Positions 1 to 8,138 of a DNA stretch of 64,000 nucleotides are shown here, one piece after another. Under the pieces are notes generated by a model that worked only from the letters and a program-made list of their open reading frames with translations, did no database searches and had not been told where the DNA came from. A program made the position numbers and the translations under genes. Where the stretch lies: contig OY769916.1 of the NCBI GenBank assembly GCA_963669265.1, forward strand, positions 2,542,001 to 2,606,000, read 5' to 3'. This DNA is from SZUA-547 sp963669265 (GTDB lineage Bacteria; Pseudomonadota; Alphaproteobacteria; Rhodobacterales; Rhodobacteraceae). Numbering within the stretch: the first letter of the stretch is position 1; every line of letters starts with the position of its first letter.

Positions 1-141
1 GGCGATCCCGCTCTCGTCGGTGTCTCCCGGACTTTTGGCCTATATGGATCGGCGATGGTCAGGTGACTCAAAATCGAAGACGATCGATGAGCCAAATGTA
101 AACTGACACGGGCGATCGTCTTTACGTCGGCTCGCGCATGC
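1..141. repeat. Dispersed repeat A, copy 1
   Basis: This 141-bp stretch matches 23416-23556 along its full length without an obvious gap. The best-conserved part is the last 40 bases, around the words CCAAATGTAAACTGACACGG and GCTCGCGCATGC. Copy 2 lies about 100 bp upstream of the island integrase. No open frame is shared, so it is non-coding. Positions 142-463 hold no gene that I can support. They include, near 267-315, a segment that recurs at 15838-15902 and contains the word CCCATCGACGG. Confidence 0.75.
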
Positions 142-463
142 CAGCATAACGAATTTCGCCAACTCAACGTAGCCGAGTAGCCTTCGGCGACAAATCGCGC
201 ACATAGGCCCCGTCGCGCGAGCAATGGCGATTGTCCCCTATGTCAAATTGTGTGGCGGTGCACTGGCGGCTGCTTAATACCCTGCAAAACCCAGTAAACC
301 CCACCCCATCGACGGCTTCTTTGCGCCCGAGCAATGGGTGGAGGTCGGCCCGGAGAGTGTCCGGGCGCTTTGAAGACATTCATGTGTTGTGCAACGAAGG
401 ACCGAGCTGGTCCGCGTGTTTAAAATTTTGCTAGATGTGAAAGGCCCCCAACGGAGCCAAGTC

Positions 464-1408
464 ATGCGCAAACTCCCCGAACTGTCGGAATACTATACCG
501 ACCCAAGTTCTTTCCCCCCCGGCGTCGCCTACATGGACGGGCAATATCTGCCGATGAGCGAGGCGAAGATCCCGGTTCTGGATTATGGCCTCCTTCACTC
601 TGACGCGACTTATGACGTAGTGCATGTCTGGAAGGGCGCATTCTTCCGTCTTGATGAACACATCGATCGTTTTTTCAGCGGGTTAAAGAAGCTGCATATG
701 ACGATCCCCTACAACAAACGGCAGGTCGCGGAAATATTGTACAATTGCGTCGCGCTTTCGGGGCTTCAGAATTCTTACGTCGAATTTATATGTACGCGCG
801 GGATGTCCCCCACTTTCAGTCGAGACCCGCGTGACGCGGAAAATCGCTTCATCGCGTTCGCCATTCCATTTGGATCGGTCGCAAACCCAGAACAGATGGA
901 GCGCGGCTTGCATGCAGCGATCGCTGATATCGTGCGCGTTCCGCCTCAGTCAGTGGATCCAACGGTGAAGAATTATCATTGGCTGGATTTGGTGAACGGG
1001 CTCTACGCGGCGTACGAGCGGGGCGCCGATACGGCTATCCTTGTTGATGCCAGCGGGAACATTTCTGAGGGTCCCGGCTTCAATATATTTTCAGTTCTGG
1101 ATGGGGAGATTTCGACGCCTGATCACAGTGTGCTGATGGGGATCACCCGTCAGACGATTTTTGACATCAGCCGTATGGAGCAAATCAAATGCGTTGCGGC
1201 AGACGTGTCTCCGAGCGAGCTCAGGCAGGCTGACGAGGTCTTTATCACTTCAACCGCAGGCGGGGTTATGCCCGTCACCAAGATTGACGCAAAGCCAATT
1301 GGTTCAGGATCGCCAGGGCCGATTACAAGACGGGTCACTGAGTGCTACTGGCGAATGCATGAAGACGAGTCTCACAGAATGGTCGTCGACTACCCCGCGA
1401 AGGCATAA
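464..1408 (+). CDS. (R)-selective amine transaminase-like class IV aminotransferase
   Basis: PLP-dependent aminotransferase of fold class IV, 314 residues. I chose the ATG at 464 because GGAG at 453-456 lies eight bases upstream; an in-frame ATG at 389 only adds a non-conserved leader. Key residues are Lys169 in TVKNYHW (the Schiff-base lysine) and Glu202 in SEGPGFN. The motifs HSDATYDV (45-52) and YVEFICTRG (105-113), and the end PVTKID...GPITRR...YWRMH, closely resemble the fungal (R)-amine:pyruvate transaminases rather than BCAT or D-alanine aminotransferase. The likely reaction is transfer of an amino group from an (R)-amine or D-amino acid to pyruvate or a similar keto acid, in the cytoplasm. 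The true substrate is unknown. It stands alone among repeats, and its last codons overlap a repeat-like sequence. Confidence 0.85.
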   Translation: MRKLPELSEYYTDPSSFPPGVAYMDGQYLPMSEAKIPVLDYGLLHSDATYDVVHVWKGAFFRLDEHIDRFFSGLKKLHMTIPYNKRQVAEILYNCVALSGLQNSYVEFICTRGMSPTFSRDPRDAENRFIAFAIPFGSVANPEQMERGLHAAIADIVRVPPQSVDPTVKNYHWLDLVNGLYAAYERGADTAILVDASGNISEGPGFNIFSVLDGEISTPDHSVLMGITRQTIFDISRMEQIKCVAADVSPSELRQADEVFITSTAGGVMPVTKIDAKPIGSGSPGPITRRVTECYWRMHEDESHRMVVDYPAKA

Positions 1409-1651
1409 ATTGACGTCGGCTATCCCCGCGAAGGCAGACATCCATTGAACTAATCACGATGCCTACCCCACATTTGAAGTAGTCATCGTGCTTGCGCGCG
1501 TTGAGCGCCGAGACGCATATAGTTCCCCACTCATCGCCGATGACCCGGGAAGATCGACATCTGTTCGACATCTGCCCGGTCGATGCCCATGTCTCTTAGT
1601 TGATTGAAGGTCATGCCGCGCAAAAGTTCGCGGTCCTTGCGGCGGCGGTTA
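1405..1651. repeat. Dispersed repeat B, copy 1
   Basis: This 247-bp block is nearly identical to 14511-14757 with no length difference. It starts at the stop codon of the amine transaminase. In copy 2 the block covers the 3' half of a DUF1127 gene plus its downstream region, so this copy carries a 5'-truncated DUF1127 remnant. A short word with the core CTATCCCCGCGAAGGCA occurs at its left end, and a close variant lies within the last codons of the transaminase gene. Confidence 0.85.
1531..1648 (-). pseudogene. DUF1127 gene, 3' remnant
   Basis: Reading from about 1648 back to the stop at 1531 gives the conserved DUF1127 tail (ELLRGMTFNQLRDMGIDRAD and on to the end), almost identical to the intact gene at 14637-14870. 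The N-terminal half is missing: the sequence switches to unrelated AT-rich DNA after the arginine-rich stretch. It is therefore a fragment carried by repeat B and not a working gene. Confidence 0.75.
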
Positions 1652-1654
1652 TAT

Positions 1655-1827
1655 ATCTAAGTATATTCTTTCTCTTCTATAGTAAAAACCGGCCATTAGA
1701 ATGACCGAGAACGGGGCAGACAGCAATCAATCTCTGAATACCCGTTATGTTAAATCGCGACTTGTCCGACGTACCTCCCCCTATCACCGTGTCGTTGGAG
1801 TTTCGGTTAGGGGAGTGCACCCGCGAA
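1655..1827. repeat. Dispersed repeat C, copy 1
   Basis: This stretch resembles 14304-14472 at roughly 75-80% by eye. Shared words include CTAGTAAAAA-like, GGCCATT, GAACGGGGC and GTTATGTT, with a GGGGAG and CCCGCG end. Here it directly follows repeat B; in the other location it precedes repeat B. No coding frame is conserved between the copies, and 1652-1879 holds no convincing gene. Confidence 0.65.
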
Positions 1828-1879
1828 CGGGAAATGCTAGTTGGCGTCTCTGCTATACTATACGATCGATCTCCACGCT

Positions 1880-3181
1880 CTATTCACGCGCCACAAGCGC
1901 TGTGTCAAAGGCATCGGGCGGAAGGCCGAACTTGACCGCAGTCTCAGCTCGGTGAAGCGCCTCGAGTCGTCGGTCAGCATCAGCAACAGCCTCAATCAGC
2001 GCATTTTGACCAACGGGCCATGGCCAGTCCTCAGGCGCGCTGGAGGTTGCTGCCAATTCTACATCACCGAACCGCACCACTGGCGGCGCGAACATTGCCC
2101 CCAACAGCTCCCTAAAATTTGGCTCGGCAGGAAAGGCGAATACCGGCCAGTGGTCGCTAAGTGTCACTCGGAGTTCGCGAAACAGCAGCGCTTGATCGAT
2201 ATTGTCGGGGTCATCACGGGGCGGATTGAGCATATGGCGCATTCGCTGATGCTGGATCGCCTCGTCGAGCGCCTCCATGCGGCTGCGTAGATGACGATAG
2301 ACGGGGTGGTCTAAGAAGGCGGGATTTTCGAGAGCGCCAAATCCAACCCATTTACTGATCCATACATAATGGTCCTGGGCTTTCAGCGTCTTGAACAGAC
2401 CGTTGGACAGTACTTCAAAAAAGTCGAGCCAATCCAATTGAATTGCATGGCGTGGATCGCGACGCCGGGCGGCGATGCCAACTGCATCTGGTTCCAACCC
2501 ACGTTCGAAAGCGATCCTGAAAGCCGGTACGGGCGTATCGGTGTTCAAGGAAAGGAAGCCCGCGATCGGCAACAGCAGCCCAACCGCCCAACTCGCTGAT
2601 TCCTCGACCTTTCCGCCAAGATCCTTCACGGCAGGTGCAGCTTTCGCTTTGTCCAGCATCCACCTATAGGGTTTCGCGTAAACTTCGCAATCGGGCCCGC
2701 GAAGCATGACTGCGTCGAATTCAGTGCTAGAATAGGCGTCGCCAGGCCGTACTGCGTCAATCGGCGCTAGATTAACACCGAGCGCATCCTCTTCCTCGCG
2801 AATGATCCGCAAGGGGCTACGGGTGTGCACATCCCAGAACCGGGCCAGACACTCTACGAGATCGCGCGCCGAAAATGGTTCGCCCGGTAGCGCCCTTCCA
2901 AACGTGTCCTGCCAGCGCGTTGAAGGGACAATTTCGCTGCGCTCTTCGAAGGCGCGCAAGCGCTCCCATTCGTCGATGACCAAAAGTTGCAGAAAACGCG
3001 ACGAGACCAACTGCCAAAAGTGCAGGCTCTCGTGATAGAGGTGCCGCGGCAGATGCGGACCCCAACGCTCGTCGTTGGGCGCGCGGTAGAAATCAACCAA
3101 ACCCTTGGTCGCATCAAGATCGGGCGGGCACGGTCCAACTATCTCGGCGGTGCCGACGCACCAATTAAATTGGTTAGACAT
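1880..3181 (-). CDS. uncharacterised HExxH protein, putative metallopeptidase
   Basis: This 433-residue protein has no family that I can name. Its clearest feature is HESLH at residues 50-54, followed by aromatic FW, which fits the HExxH zinc site of metallopeptidases. I cannot assign the third zinc ligand. A hydrophobic stretch near 200-220 (WAVGLLLPIAGFL) could be buried core or a membrane contact; the rest looks soluble and rich in Trp and Arg. It follows the small membrane protein gene (3191-3592) on the same strand by nine bases, so the two almost certainly form one transcript. Arrangements of this kind occur in defence or conflict loci, but that is inference. Codon use is less GC-rich than in the core genes. 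Confidence 0.6.
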   Translation of the reverse strand: MSNQFNWCVGTAEIVGPCPPDLDATKGLVDFYRAPNDERWGPHLPRHLYHESLHFWQLVSSRFLQLLVIDEWERLRAFEERSEIVPSTRWQDTFGRALPGEPFSARDLVECLARFWDVHTRSPLRIIREEEDALGVNLAPIDAVRPGDAYSSTEFDAVMLRGPDCEVYAKPYRWMLDKAKAAPAVKDLGGKVEESASWAVGLLLPIAGFLSLNTDTPVPAFRIAFERGLEPDAVGIAARRRDPRHAIQLDWLDFFEVLSNGLFKTLKAQDHYVWISKWVGFGALENPAFLDHPVYRHLRSRMEALDEAIQHQRMRHMLNPPRDDPDNIDQALLFRELRVTLSDHWPVFAFPAEPNFRELLGAMFAPPVVRFGDVELAATSSAPEDWPWPVGQNALIEAVADADRRLEALHRAETAVKFGLPPDAFDTALVARE

Positions 3182-3190
3182 GACACGCCC

Positions 3191-3592
3191 TCAGCCCTTG
3201 AGAACCTTAGGAAGCAGGTCGCCAAGCGTGCCCTTGGCCATCTCTGCAGGGATCGGGTCGTGCTTCTTGCCGTCCGGAGCGATGTAGAGGATGAAGCCTT
3301 GCGGTATGCCGGCAATATTCGAGACATGCGCAGGCTTCTCGCGTGCGTCGACCAGCACGCCCTGCCCAAACTTCTTCAAGGCGAAATGAACGAGACGTTC
3401 GACGAGGACGGCCGCAGAGACGGCGGCAATCACGCTGATGGGCTCGACGAAGCGCGCTTCTCGCGCCGCTGGATCGACCGAAAGGGGCACCGGCTTTTCC
3501 AGCTGGTATTCCTCGGATTCGAGCAGTTTTTCTTGCTCATAGACTTCGGTGGGCAAGTCAATTTGAATTTTTATGAGTGACGATGTGGCCAT
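3191..3592 (-). CDS. small single-pass membrane protein, function unknown
   Basis: This 133-residue protein begins with a polar, acidic stretch of about 48 residues. One hydrophobic segment (about 50-71, EPISVIAAVSAAVLVERL) follows, then a compact C-terminal domain with GVLVDAREKP and GFILYIAPDGK, which looks like a short beta-rich fold. I recognise no family. It is the first gene of a two-gene unit with the HExxH protein. A possible arrangement is a membrane-anchored partner that recruits or restrains the downstream protein; this is not shown by sequence. Upstream, 3593-3875 holds no gene that I can support. Confidence 0.55.
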   Translation of the reverse strand: MATSSLIKIQIDLPTEVYEQEKLLESEEYQLEKPVPLSVDPAAREARFVEPISVIAAVSAAVLVERLVHFALKKFGQGVLVDAREKPAHVSNIAGIPQGFILYIAPDGKKHDPIPAEMAKGTLGDLLPKVLKG

Positions 3593-3875
3593 TGTTCATT
3601 CTTTGGTATCTAGATTCGATAGCGTTTCTGGGAATTATGCCGTGAAATGCTTTGAGTGCCAATTCTTGCACGCGGCTATGCGCCTGTGTAAGGCACAGAG
3701 GCCAGCTTGGACGAGCACCCGAATTTCTAGCGGACATACACACTCGGCACAGCTAAAACCTGAATTGAGTCCAACCAGCTCATTTGTCGGGTCCCAGCGA
3801 ATGTCCGCTTCGTGCGTTGAACACCGGGTCGATTGATTCCGTTGTCCAGGCAGTTTCACTTTCTTGATGAGCGTC

Positions 3876-4979
3876 TCACAAAGATCGAAGCCGCCAACTT
3901 CGTCCGTGGCGGATTGGCTCGCGGCCCGGGCGGTTTTCCTGGGGCTCATCGGCCAATGTAGCCTGCACGTCCACAATGGCTTCGTCGCGCAGTCGATAAT
4001 ACTGATGCCGACCATGAAGAAACTCGGTGTCGCTGATCTTTCGACAGTCAATTGCAAAGACGCGCTCGCCTACGAGGTCGAGGTTCTGCGGGCCGTCAGA
4101 TCCTAAGCGGTCAGGCATACCTTTGGTTGTGTCAGATATCGTCAACGCCACGTCATTGTTTGCATGATAGACAAATACCCTATTGGAGAGTTCGTCGAGC
4201 CTCATCAGTTTCAGCTGCTGTTGGAGTGCATCGTTGTCCTCGTCGGCGGCCATTAAAAAAGTACAATCAATAACGCGAGTTACGCGTCCGCCGTTAAGTT
4301 CCGCAAATTTCCTCAAAGCGTGGCGGAGCGCCCAATTTCCCATGGAATGGGCAAGCAAATGTAGCCGTCGCGTGCATTGCTTGAGCGCGTCGCTGTTTGG
4401 AACCTCACCAGTTCGACGTGCCGAAATCAGGGTATTGTGATCTTCCTTGCGCAAGTCTGTCAGAAACTCGACAAGTCGCATCAACGCGCGCCCCATGGCA
4501 ATGCCGGAGGCTTCCGCGTCATCGCGGTCCGAAAAGTAGTTCCAAGCGGGAGCTACACGACCGTTTGAAGGCCAGGAGAAAAGAACGACGATAACGGTCT
4601 GATCGACAGAAGAATAGAGTTCCTGAAGTGCTGCGGCCCGTTGCGCTGAGTTCTCGAAAGTATTGGCGAAGCCAGGAATATATAAGACGACATCGTGCTC
4701 GGCGGCCTTTAGGAGTTTTCGCAGGCTTTCGAAAAGGTGCGCGGAGCCCAATTTTTCGCCGCCCGGGCGCTTACTATCGAGATCCTCTGGGTAGAGTTTC
4801 GTTCGGCCGACCGACCAGTCTTCGTCCTGTTTTGGATCAGAGCCATTAAGCACGACTTCCGCTTCACCTACCCGGAAACACTGCGGCCCGTCTTTGTTGA
4901 AGCGCTCACCGAATATGTGCCCCGATTTCGAAGTTTCATGTAGGACGTTTCGGTTGCTCAAAAAATAAATTGTGGCCAT
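3876..4979 (-). CDS. DUF900 family alpha/beta hydrolase
   Basis: This 367-residue protein fits the DUF900 branch of the alpha/beta hydrolase fold. It has YIPGFANTF (about 100-108) for the oxyanion-hole strand, LLAHSMGNW with nucleophile Ser212 in the variant elbow HSMGN, a candidate acid Asp276 in HANND, and candidate catalytic histidines at 322 and 325 in LHGRHQYY. Other DUF900 proteins act as lipase or esterase-like enzymes, but the substrate here is unknown. No signal peptide is visible, so a cytoplasmic location is likely. It is separated from the HExxH pair by about 280 bp and may be independent. The last 25 residues are rich in Arg and Pro and probably not part of the fold. Confidence 0.7.
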   Translation of the reverse strand: MATIYFLSNRNVLHETSKSGHIFGERFNKDGPQCFRVGEAEVVLNGSDPKQDEDWSVGRTKLYPEDLDSKRPGGEKLGSAHLFESLRKLLKAAEHDVVLYIPGFANTFENSAQRAAALQELYSSVDQTVIVVLFSWPSNGRVAPAWNYFSDRDDAEASGIAMGRALMRLVEFLTDLRKEDHNTLISARRTGEVPNSDALKQCTRRLHLLAHSMGNWALRHALRKFAELNGGRVTRVIDCTFLMAADEDNDALQQQLKLMRLDELSNRVFVYHANNDVALTISDTTKGMPDRLGSDGPQNLDLVGERVFAIDCRKISDTEFLHGRHQYYRLRDEAIVDVQATLADEPQENRPGREPIRHGRSWRLRSL

Positions 4980-5313
4980 TGAGAGCCTCTAAGGTTGTTT
5001 TATTAGAGAGTTAAGTTGCCATAAATTGTCGTATCATTCTACGAAAGCGTCGCCGAACCGCCAATTGGGTATTTTGCGAGGAATCTTCAGCAGGCCAGAT
5101 TCACCGTAGCCGCATAACTCTCATGTCGGCGAAAGGGGTTTTAGCCAATGCCAGGTCTTTACGGCTCCACGCCCTTGTCATGTCTGCGCAATTGGGGCGG
5201 CCGCTAGCCGGCCCACCCCGCCCCGTCGACGGGTTTCTATTGGTTCAAAGGACAAGCCGCTCGAGGTCCGACCCGGTTGGAGAGATTAATCGGTCTCTTA
5301 GAAGGGCAAGCTA

Positions 5314-5916
5314 CTACGCTACCACGATATCGAACACGTACCTGGGCGGCGGACCGGGCTCCTCACGCGCTATGAGGGCGGAAGGCTCGCTCGCGCGCCT
5401 CAGCAAGCCGTCACGTTCGTTGTCTGGCTCACCAGGAAAGTACATTTGTGTGGTCAACGCAAACCCATCACCTCCGCGCGCCTTGACGTGAATGTGGCGG
5501 GTACGTCCGGGGTAGATGCCAGGCCGCGTCGTTCGAAATCGATAACCGCCCGAGGCGTCGGTGCGAGCCGCGCCGTAGCCCTGAAAACCTGGCAAGGTCT
5601 GCTTGCCGACATGGGCGTACACGCCATTCGCGTCGCAGTGCCAGATCTCAATTTCACCACTCGAGAGAGGCTCGCCCTTTGCGTTAAAGAGCCGACCAAC
5701 CATCTCGATTACCTCGCCGGGCGCTTTCTCACCGTCAAAGACAGTCAGATCCGCGTCGCTGTCCGTGGGAAACTGGCGTGGATAAAAGGGACCCTCTGAC
5801 TGACGCGGCGTGATCGTCAGCGCGCTCGCTGGCCCAGATATGGCCGCGCCGAGGATGATCGCTGGCGCGGCGAGGACGAACTTGCGCCGTTCAGCATTCG
5901 ATCTGTCTTGGGCCAT
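5314..5916 (-). CDS. Tat-exported intradiol ring-cleavage dioxygenase-like protein, copy 1
   Basis: This 200-residue protein is related to the protocatechuate 3,4-dioxygenase/catechol 1,2-dioxygenase fold. I chose the start at 5916 because it matches the start of the duplicate at 19017; longer frames have no support. A twin-arginine leader (ERRKFVLAAP, then a hydrophobic stretch ending ASA near residue 32) points to export by Tat. The Fe(III) ligands are all present: Tyr100 in GVYAH, Tyr135 in GIYPGRTRH, His141 and His143 in HIHV. The expected chemistry is oxygen-dependent cleavage of a catechol-type ring between the hydroxyls, outside the cytoplasm. It is shorter than cytoplasmic members. 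It lies 125 bp downstream of dtd on the same strand. Confidence 0.85.
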   Translation of the reverse strand: MAQDRSNAERRKFVLAAPAIILGAAISGPASALTITPRQSEGPFYPRQFPTDSDADLTVFDGEKAPGEVIEMVGRLFNAKGEPLSSGEIEIWHCDANGVYAHVGKQTLPGFQGYGAARTDASGGYRFRTTRPGIYPGRTRHIHVKARGGDGFALTTQMYFPGEPDNERDGLLRRASEPSALIAREEPGPPPRYVFDIVVA

Positions 5917-6041
5917 CAGTTCCTCCCAGTAGGGCATATTCAACGCGATTGAATGTAGCTCGATTGGAGCAAAGGAAGACCGGTGTGGTCTGCGGTTGCC
6001 GAGAATGTGATCAGGGACCATCCAGACACGTGAAGGACTCA

Positions 6042-6485
6042 TCACCGCTGCGCTGTATCCAGCCAGATCGTTACCGGGCCGTCGTTGACGAGCGACACTT
6101 TCATATCGGCGCCAAATTCACCGCTAGCCACGGGGACGTCGTGTGCACTCACCTGGGCCATGAAGTGCTCGTAGAGGCGCTTTCCGTCCTCAGGCGCAGC
6201 AGCGGTGGAGAAGTCCGGCCGATTGCCCTTGGTCTCCGCCGCTAGTGTAAATTGGCTGATGATCAGGGCCGAGCCGCCGACGCCCTGAACCGAGTGGTTC
6301 ATGCGACCGTTCTCGTCCCGGAAGATGCGGAGTTTCACCACTTTGCGCGCCAACCATTCGCTCTCCGCCTCTGTGTCATCACGCATCGCGCAGACGAATA
6401 CGACGAGGCCCGGCCCGATTTCGCCAACTGTCTCGCCGTCGATGGTGACGGATGCCCCTAACGTTCTTTGGATTAACGCGCGCAT
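6042..6485 (-). CDS. dtd: D-aminoacyl-tRNA deacylase, copy 1
   Basis: DTD hydrolyses D-aminoacyl-tRNA (and glycyl-tRNA-Ala) to free tRNA, keeping D-amino acids out of proteins. The 147-residue length is normal. The family signatures are intact: SQFTLA at 77-82 and NDGPVT at 134-139, whose Gly-cisPro pair forms the chiral filter across the dimer. The start at 6485 is conserved in the paralogue at 19144-19587. It lies upstream of the intradiol dioxygenase in both copies, an unusual partner. It sits in accessory DNA, so it is probably an extra copy rather than the housekeeping gene. Divergence between copies is spread along the gene and both look functional. Confidence 0.92.
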   Translation of the reverse strand: MRALIQRTLGASVTIDGETVGEIGPGLVVFVCAMRDDTEAESEWLARKVVKLRIFRDENGRMNHSVQGVGGSALIISQFTLAAETKGNRPDFSTAAAPEDGKRLYEHFMAQVSAHDVPVASGEFGADMKVSLVNDGPVTIWLDTAQR

Positions 6486-6511
6486 GTTGCTTTCTCCGAT
6501 TTCAACATCGT

Positions 6512-7474
6512 CTAGGTGCCGTGCACTTCTTTAAAGAGGGACGGTGAGAGGCCGAAGCGCTTCTCGAAAGCCGTGCGAAATCCGGCCTCAGATCGATATC
6601 CAACCGCGGGCGCGATGACCTTAACTGGCTCGCCGGCCAGCAACAGCGCACGCGCGCGATCCAATCGCGCTATCTCGACGAACTGACCGGGCGTCTGGCG
6701 CATGATCCCCTGGAATTTCCGGACGAATGTCCTCTCGCTCATGCTGGCCCGCTCCGCCAAGTCCTCTACCCGAAGCGGTTTGTCGAGATTATTGAGAACC
6801 CAGTCGACGAGATCAGAAAACCGGCCAGAGGAAGTGATCTGCGCCGAAAGAATATCGCTGAACTGGGTCTGCGTGCCCGGGCGGTGGGCGTAGACGACGA
6901 GCATCTTCGCCACGCGCGCCTTCATATCCGGGCCGTGATCTTCCTCTATCAGCGCAAGCGCCATGTCGATGCCGCTCGTCACACCTGCCGAGGTCCAGAG
7001 CTTGCCGTCATTCACGTAGATTGAGTCGCTATCGACTGTGGCGTCAGGATGCGCGTCTGCGAACATGTCCGTCGCCGCCCAATGGGTCGCGACCCGACGT
7101 CCGTCGACAAGACCAGCGCCGCCGAGAAGAAATGCGCCCGTGCAGACGGACCCGACGCGCGCAGCGTTTTCGTGCGCCGCAGATAGCCAGCCCATCAACC
7201 GAGCATCTGAACATGCCGCACCGATCGCATCTTCGATGCCCCCGACTGCGAGAACTGTGTCGCAATCGGTCAGCGCGATCTCATCGCAGGACGTGGTGTT
7301 GATCTCAAAACCCGACCAACTGCGGACTAAACCGCCCTCAGATGACACGGCGATCGCCTCATACGCCGTCGACCCCAGAAATCCGTTAACCGCGGTGAAC
7401 ACGCTGGCCGGCCCCGACATGTCGAGAATCTCGAACTGGGGAAAGACAGTGAAGAATATCTGGCGCGTCGACAT
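6512..7474 (-). CDS. GlxA-family transcriptional regulator (DJ-1/PfpI plus AraC)
   Basis: Two-domain regulator. The N-terminal half is a DJ-1/PfpI fold with the nucleophile elbow SVCTGAFLL. The C-terminal 100 residues form an AraC-type double helix-turn-helix (DLAERASMSERTFVRKF, then KVIAPAVGYRSEAGFRTAFEKRFG). Such proteins usually activate catabolic or detoxification genes after sensing a small molecule. I prefer the ATG at 7474 (MSTRQIFFTV); an ATG at 7510 would add 12 residues. It faces the small membrane protein gene at 7620 across a 145-bp gap, the likely regulatory region. It ends 26 bp before dtd on the same strand, so it may also drive the dtd-dioxygenase pair. Confidence 0.88.
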   Translation of the reverse strand: MSTRQIFFTVFPQFEILDMSGPASVFTAVNGFLGSTAYEAIAVSSEGGLVRSWSGFEINTTSCDEIALTDCDTVLAVGGIEDAIGAACSDARLMGWLSAAHENAARVGSVCTGAFLLGGAGLVDGRRVATHWAATDMFADAHPDATVDSDSIYVNDGKLWTSAGVTSGIDMALALIEEDHGPDMKARVAKMLVVYAHRPGTQTQFSDILSAQITSSGRFSDLVDWVLNNLDKPLRVEDLAERASMSERTFVRKFQGIMRQTPGQFVEIARLDRARALLLAGEPVKVIAPAVGYRSEAGFRTAFEKRFGLSPSLFKEVHGT

Positions 7475-7619
7475 TGGCGGGATTTTGTCGGTCTTTGTCA
7501 TGGCTGCCAAGGCCCTTAACGCCTACCTCTCCCGCTCGAAACCCAAATTCTGACTTAACGCGGTGGCGCGAGCGGCACTCAAGCTCGTCAGCCGAGCCGC
7601 ATGAACGGAGCGATCGAAA

Positions 7620-8027
7620 ATGGAACTGATCCACCCCGCACTGCGGTATCTGTTGGCGCTCGCCTATCTCTACGGCGCGGCCGTGCATGTCGCCAACATG
7701 GCAGGCCAATCCGGATTTGTCTGGTGTGAAGCGCCGCTGAAATGGCAAGGACTCGACGTCGCTTATCTCGTCATCGACGTTTTGGTCGTGTTGGGCCTGC
7801 TCTTTCTGCCTCGATTTGGCCTCGCGGTCTTCGCCCTGGCGGCAATGAGCCAGATCATCCTCTACACGATATTCAGGTCTTGGATTCTGGACGTCCCGGC
7901 GGAGTTTTTGCCGTCGCCTGAACAAGCGGCCTATCTGACCCAGCTGGTCGGCTTTCACGTCATTTCGCTGATCCTGGCCGCCGGGAGTCTCACCGTGCGC
8001 GGCTCATGGGGGAGTGTTCTGCCATGA
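7620..8027 (+). CDS. four-helix membrane protein, function unknown
   Basis: This 135-residue protein is almost entirely hydrophobic, with about four predicted membrane helices (roughly 8-27, 45-66, 68-92 and 108-127). I recognise no family. Its stop overlaps the ATG of a second membrane-type frame (8024), which is cut off by IS3 copy 1 after 37 codons, so this was once a coupled pair. Being divergent from the GlxA-type regulator, it is a likely target of that regulator. Confidence 0.65.
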   Translation: MELIHPALRYLLALAYLYGAAVHVANMAGQSGFVWCEAPLKWQGLDVAYLVIDVLVVLGLLFLPRFGLAVFALAAMSQIILYTIFRSWILDVPAEFLPSPEQAAYLTQLVGFHVISLILAAGSLTVRGSWGSVLP

Positions 8028-8135
8028 GTGCGTCTGTCATCTCCTCTGTTTCTGCGAAACTGGACCATGGCCGCGTGTCGCGCATTCTGTTTCTGTCGCT
8101 CGTAACATTGGCGGCGTTAGCCTTCGTGCCAGACT
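8024..8135 (+). pseudogene. membrane protein gene cut by IS3 copy 1
   Basis: The ATG at 8024 overlaps the stop of the preceding gene (ATGA). About 37 codons follow, ending in a hydrophobic run (RILFLSLVTLAALAFV), before the left end of the insertion sequence at 8136. The frame runs on into the IS and stops at 8236 with nonsense residues. The missing 3' part is not on the other side of the IS, where an unrelated gene tail begins, so DNA has been deleted or rearranged at this junction. Confidence 0.7.
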
Positions 8136-8138
8136 TGT

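Larger units (their letters stand above)
5088..6487. repeat. 1.4-kb duplicated module, copy 1 (dioxygenase plus dtd)
   Basis: This block is colinear with 18189-19589 and similar throughout, including the intergenic parts. It starts with 30 bp that encode the last residues (QARFTVAA, stop) of the NAD(P)-binding protein whose intact copy ends at 18218, so an entire upstream paralogue has been lost here. The non-coding 5120-5313 stretch is also conserved and carries the word CGTCGACGGGTTTC. Confidence 0.9.

Noticed and set aside
1841..2290. A 149-codon plus-strand frame antisense to the HExxH protein
   Set aside because: It overlaps the 3' end of the better-supported minus-strand gene and has no start signal or family resemblance.
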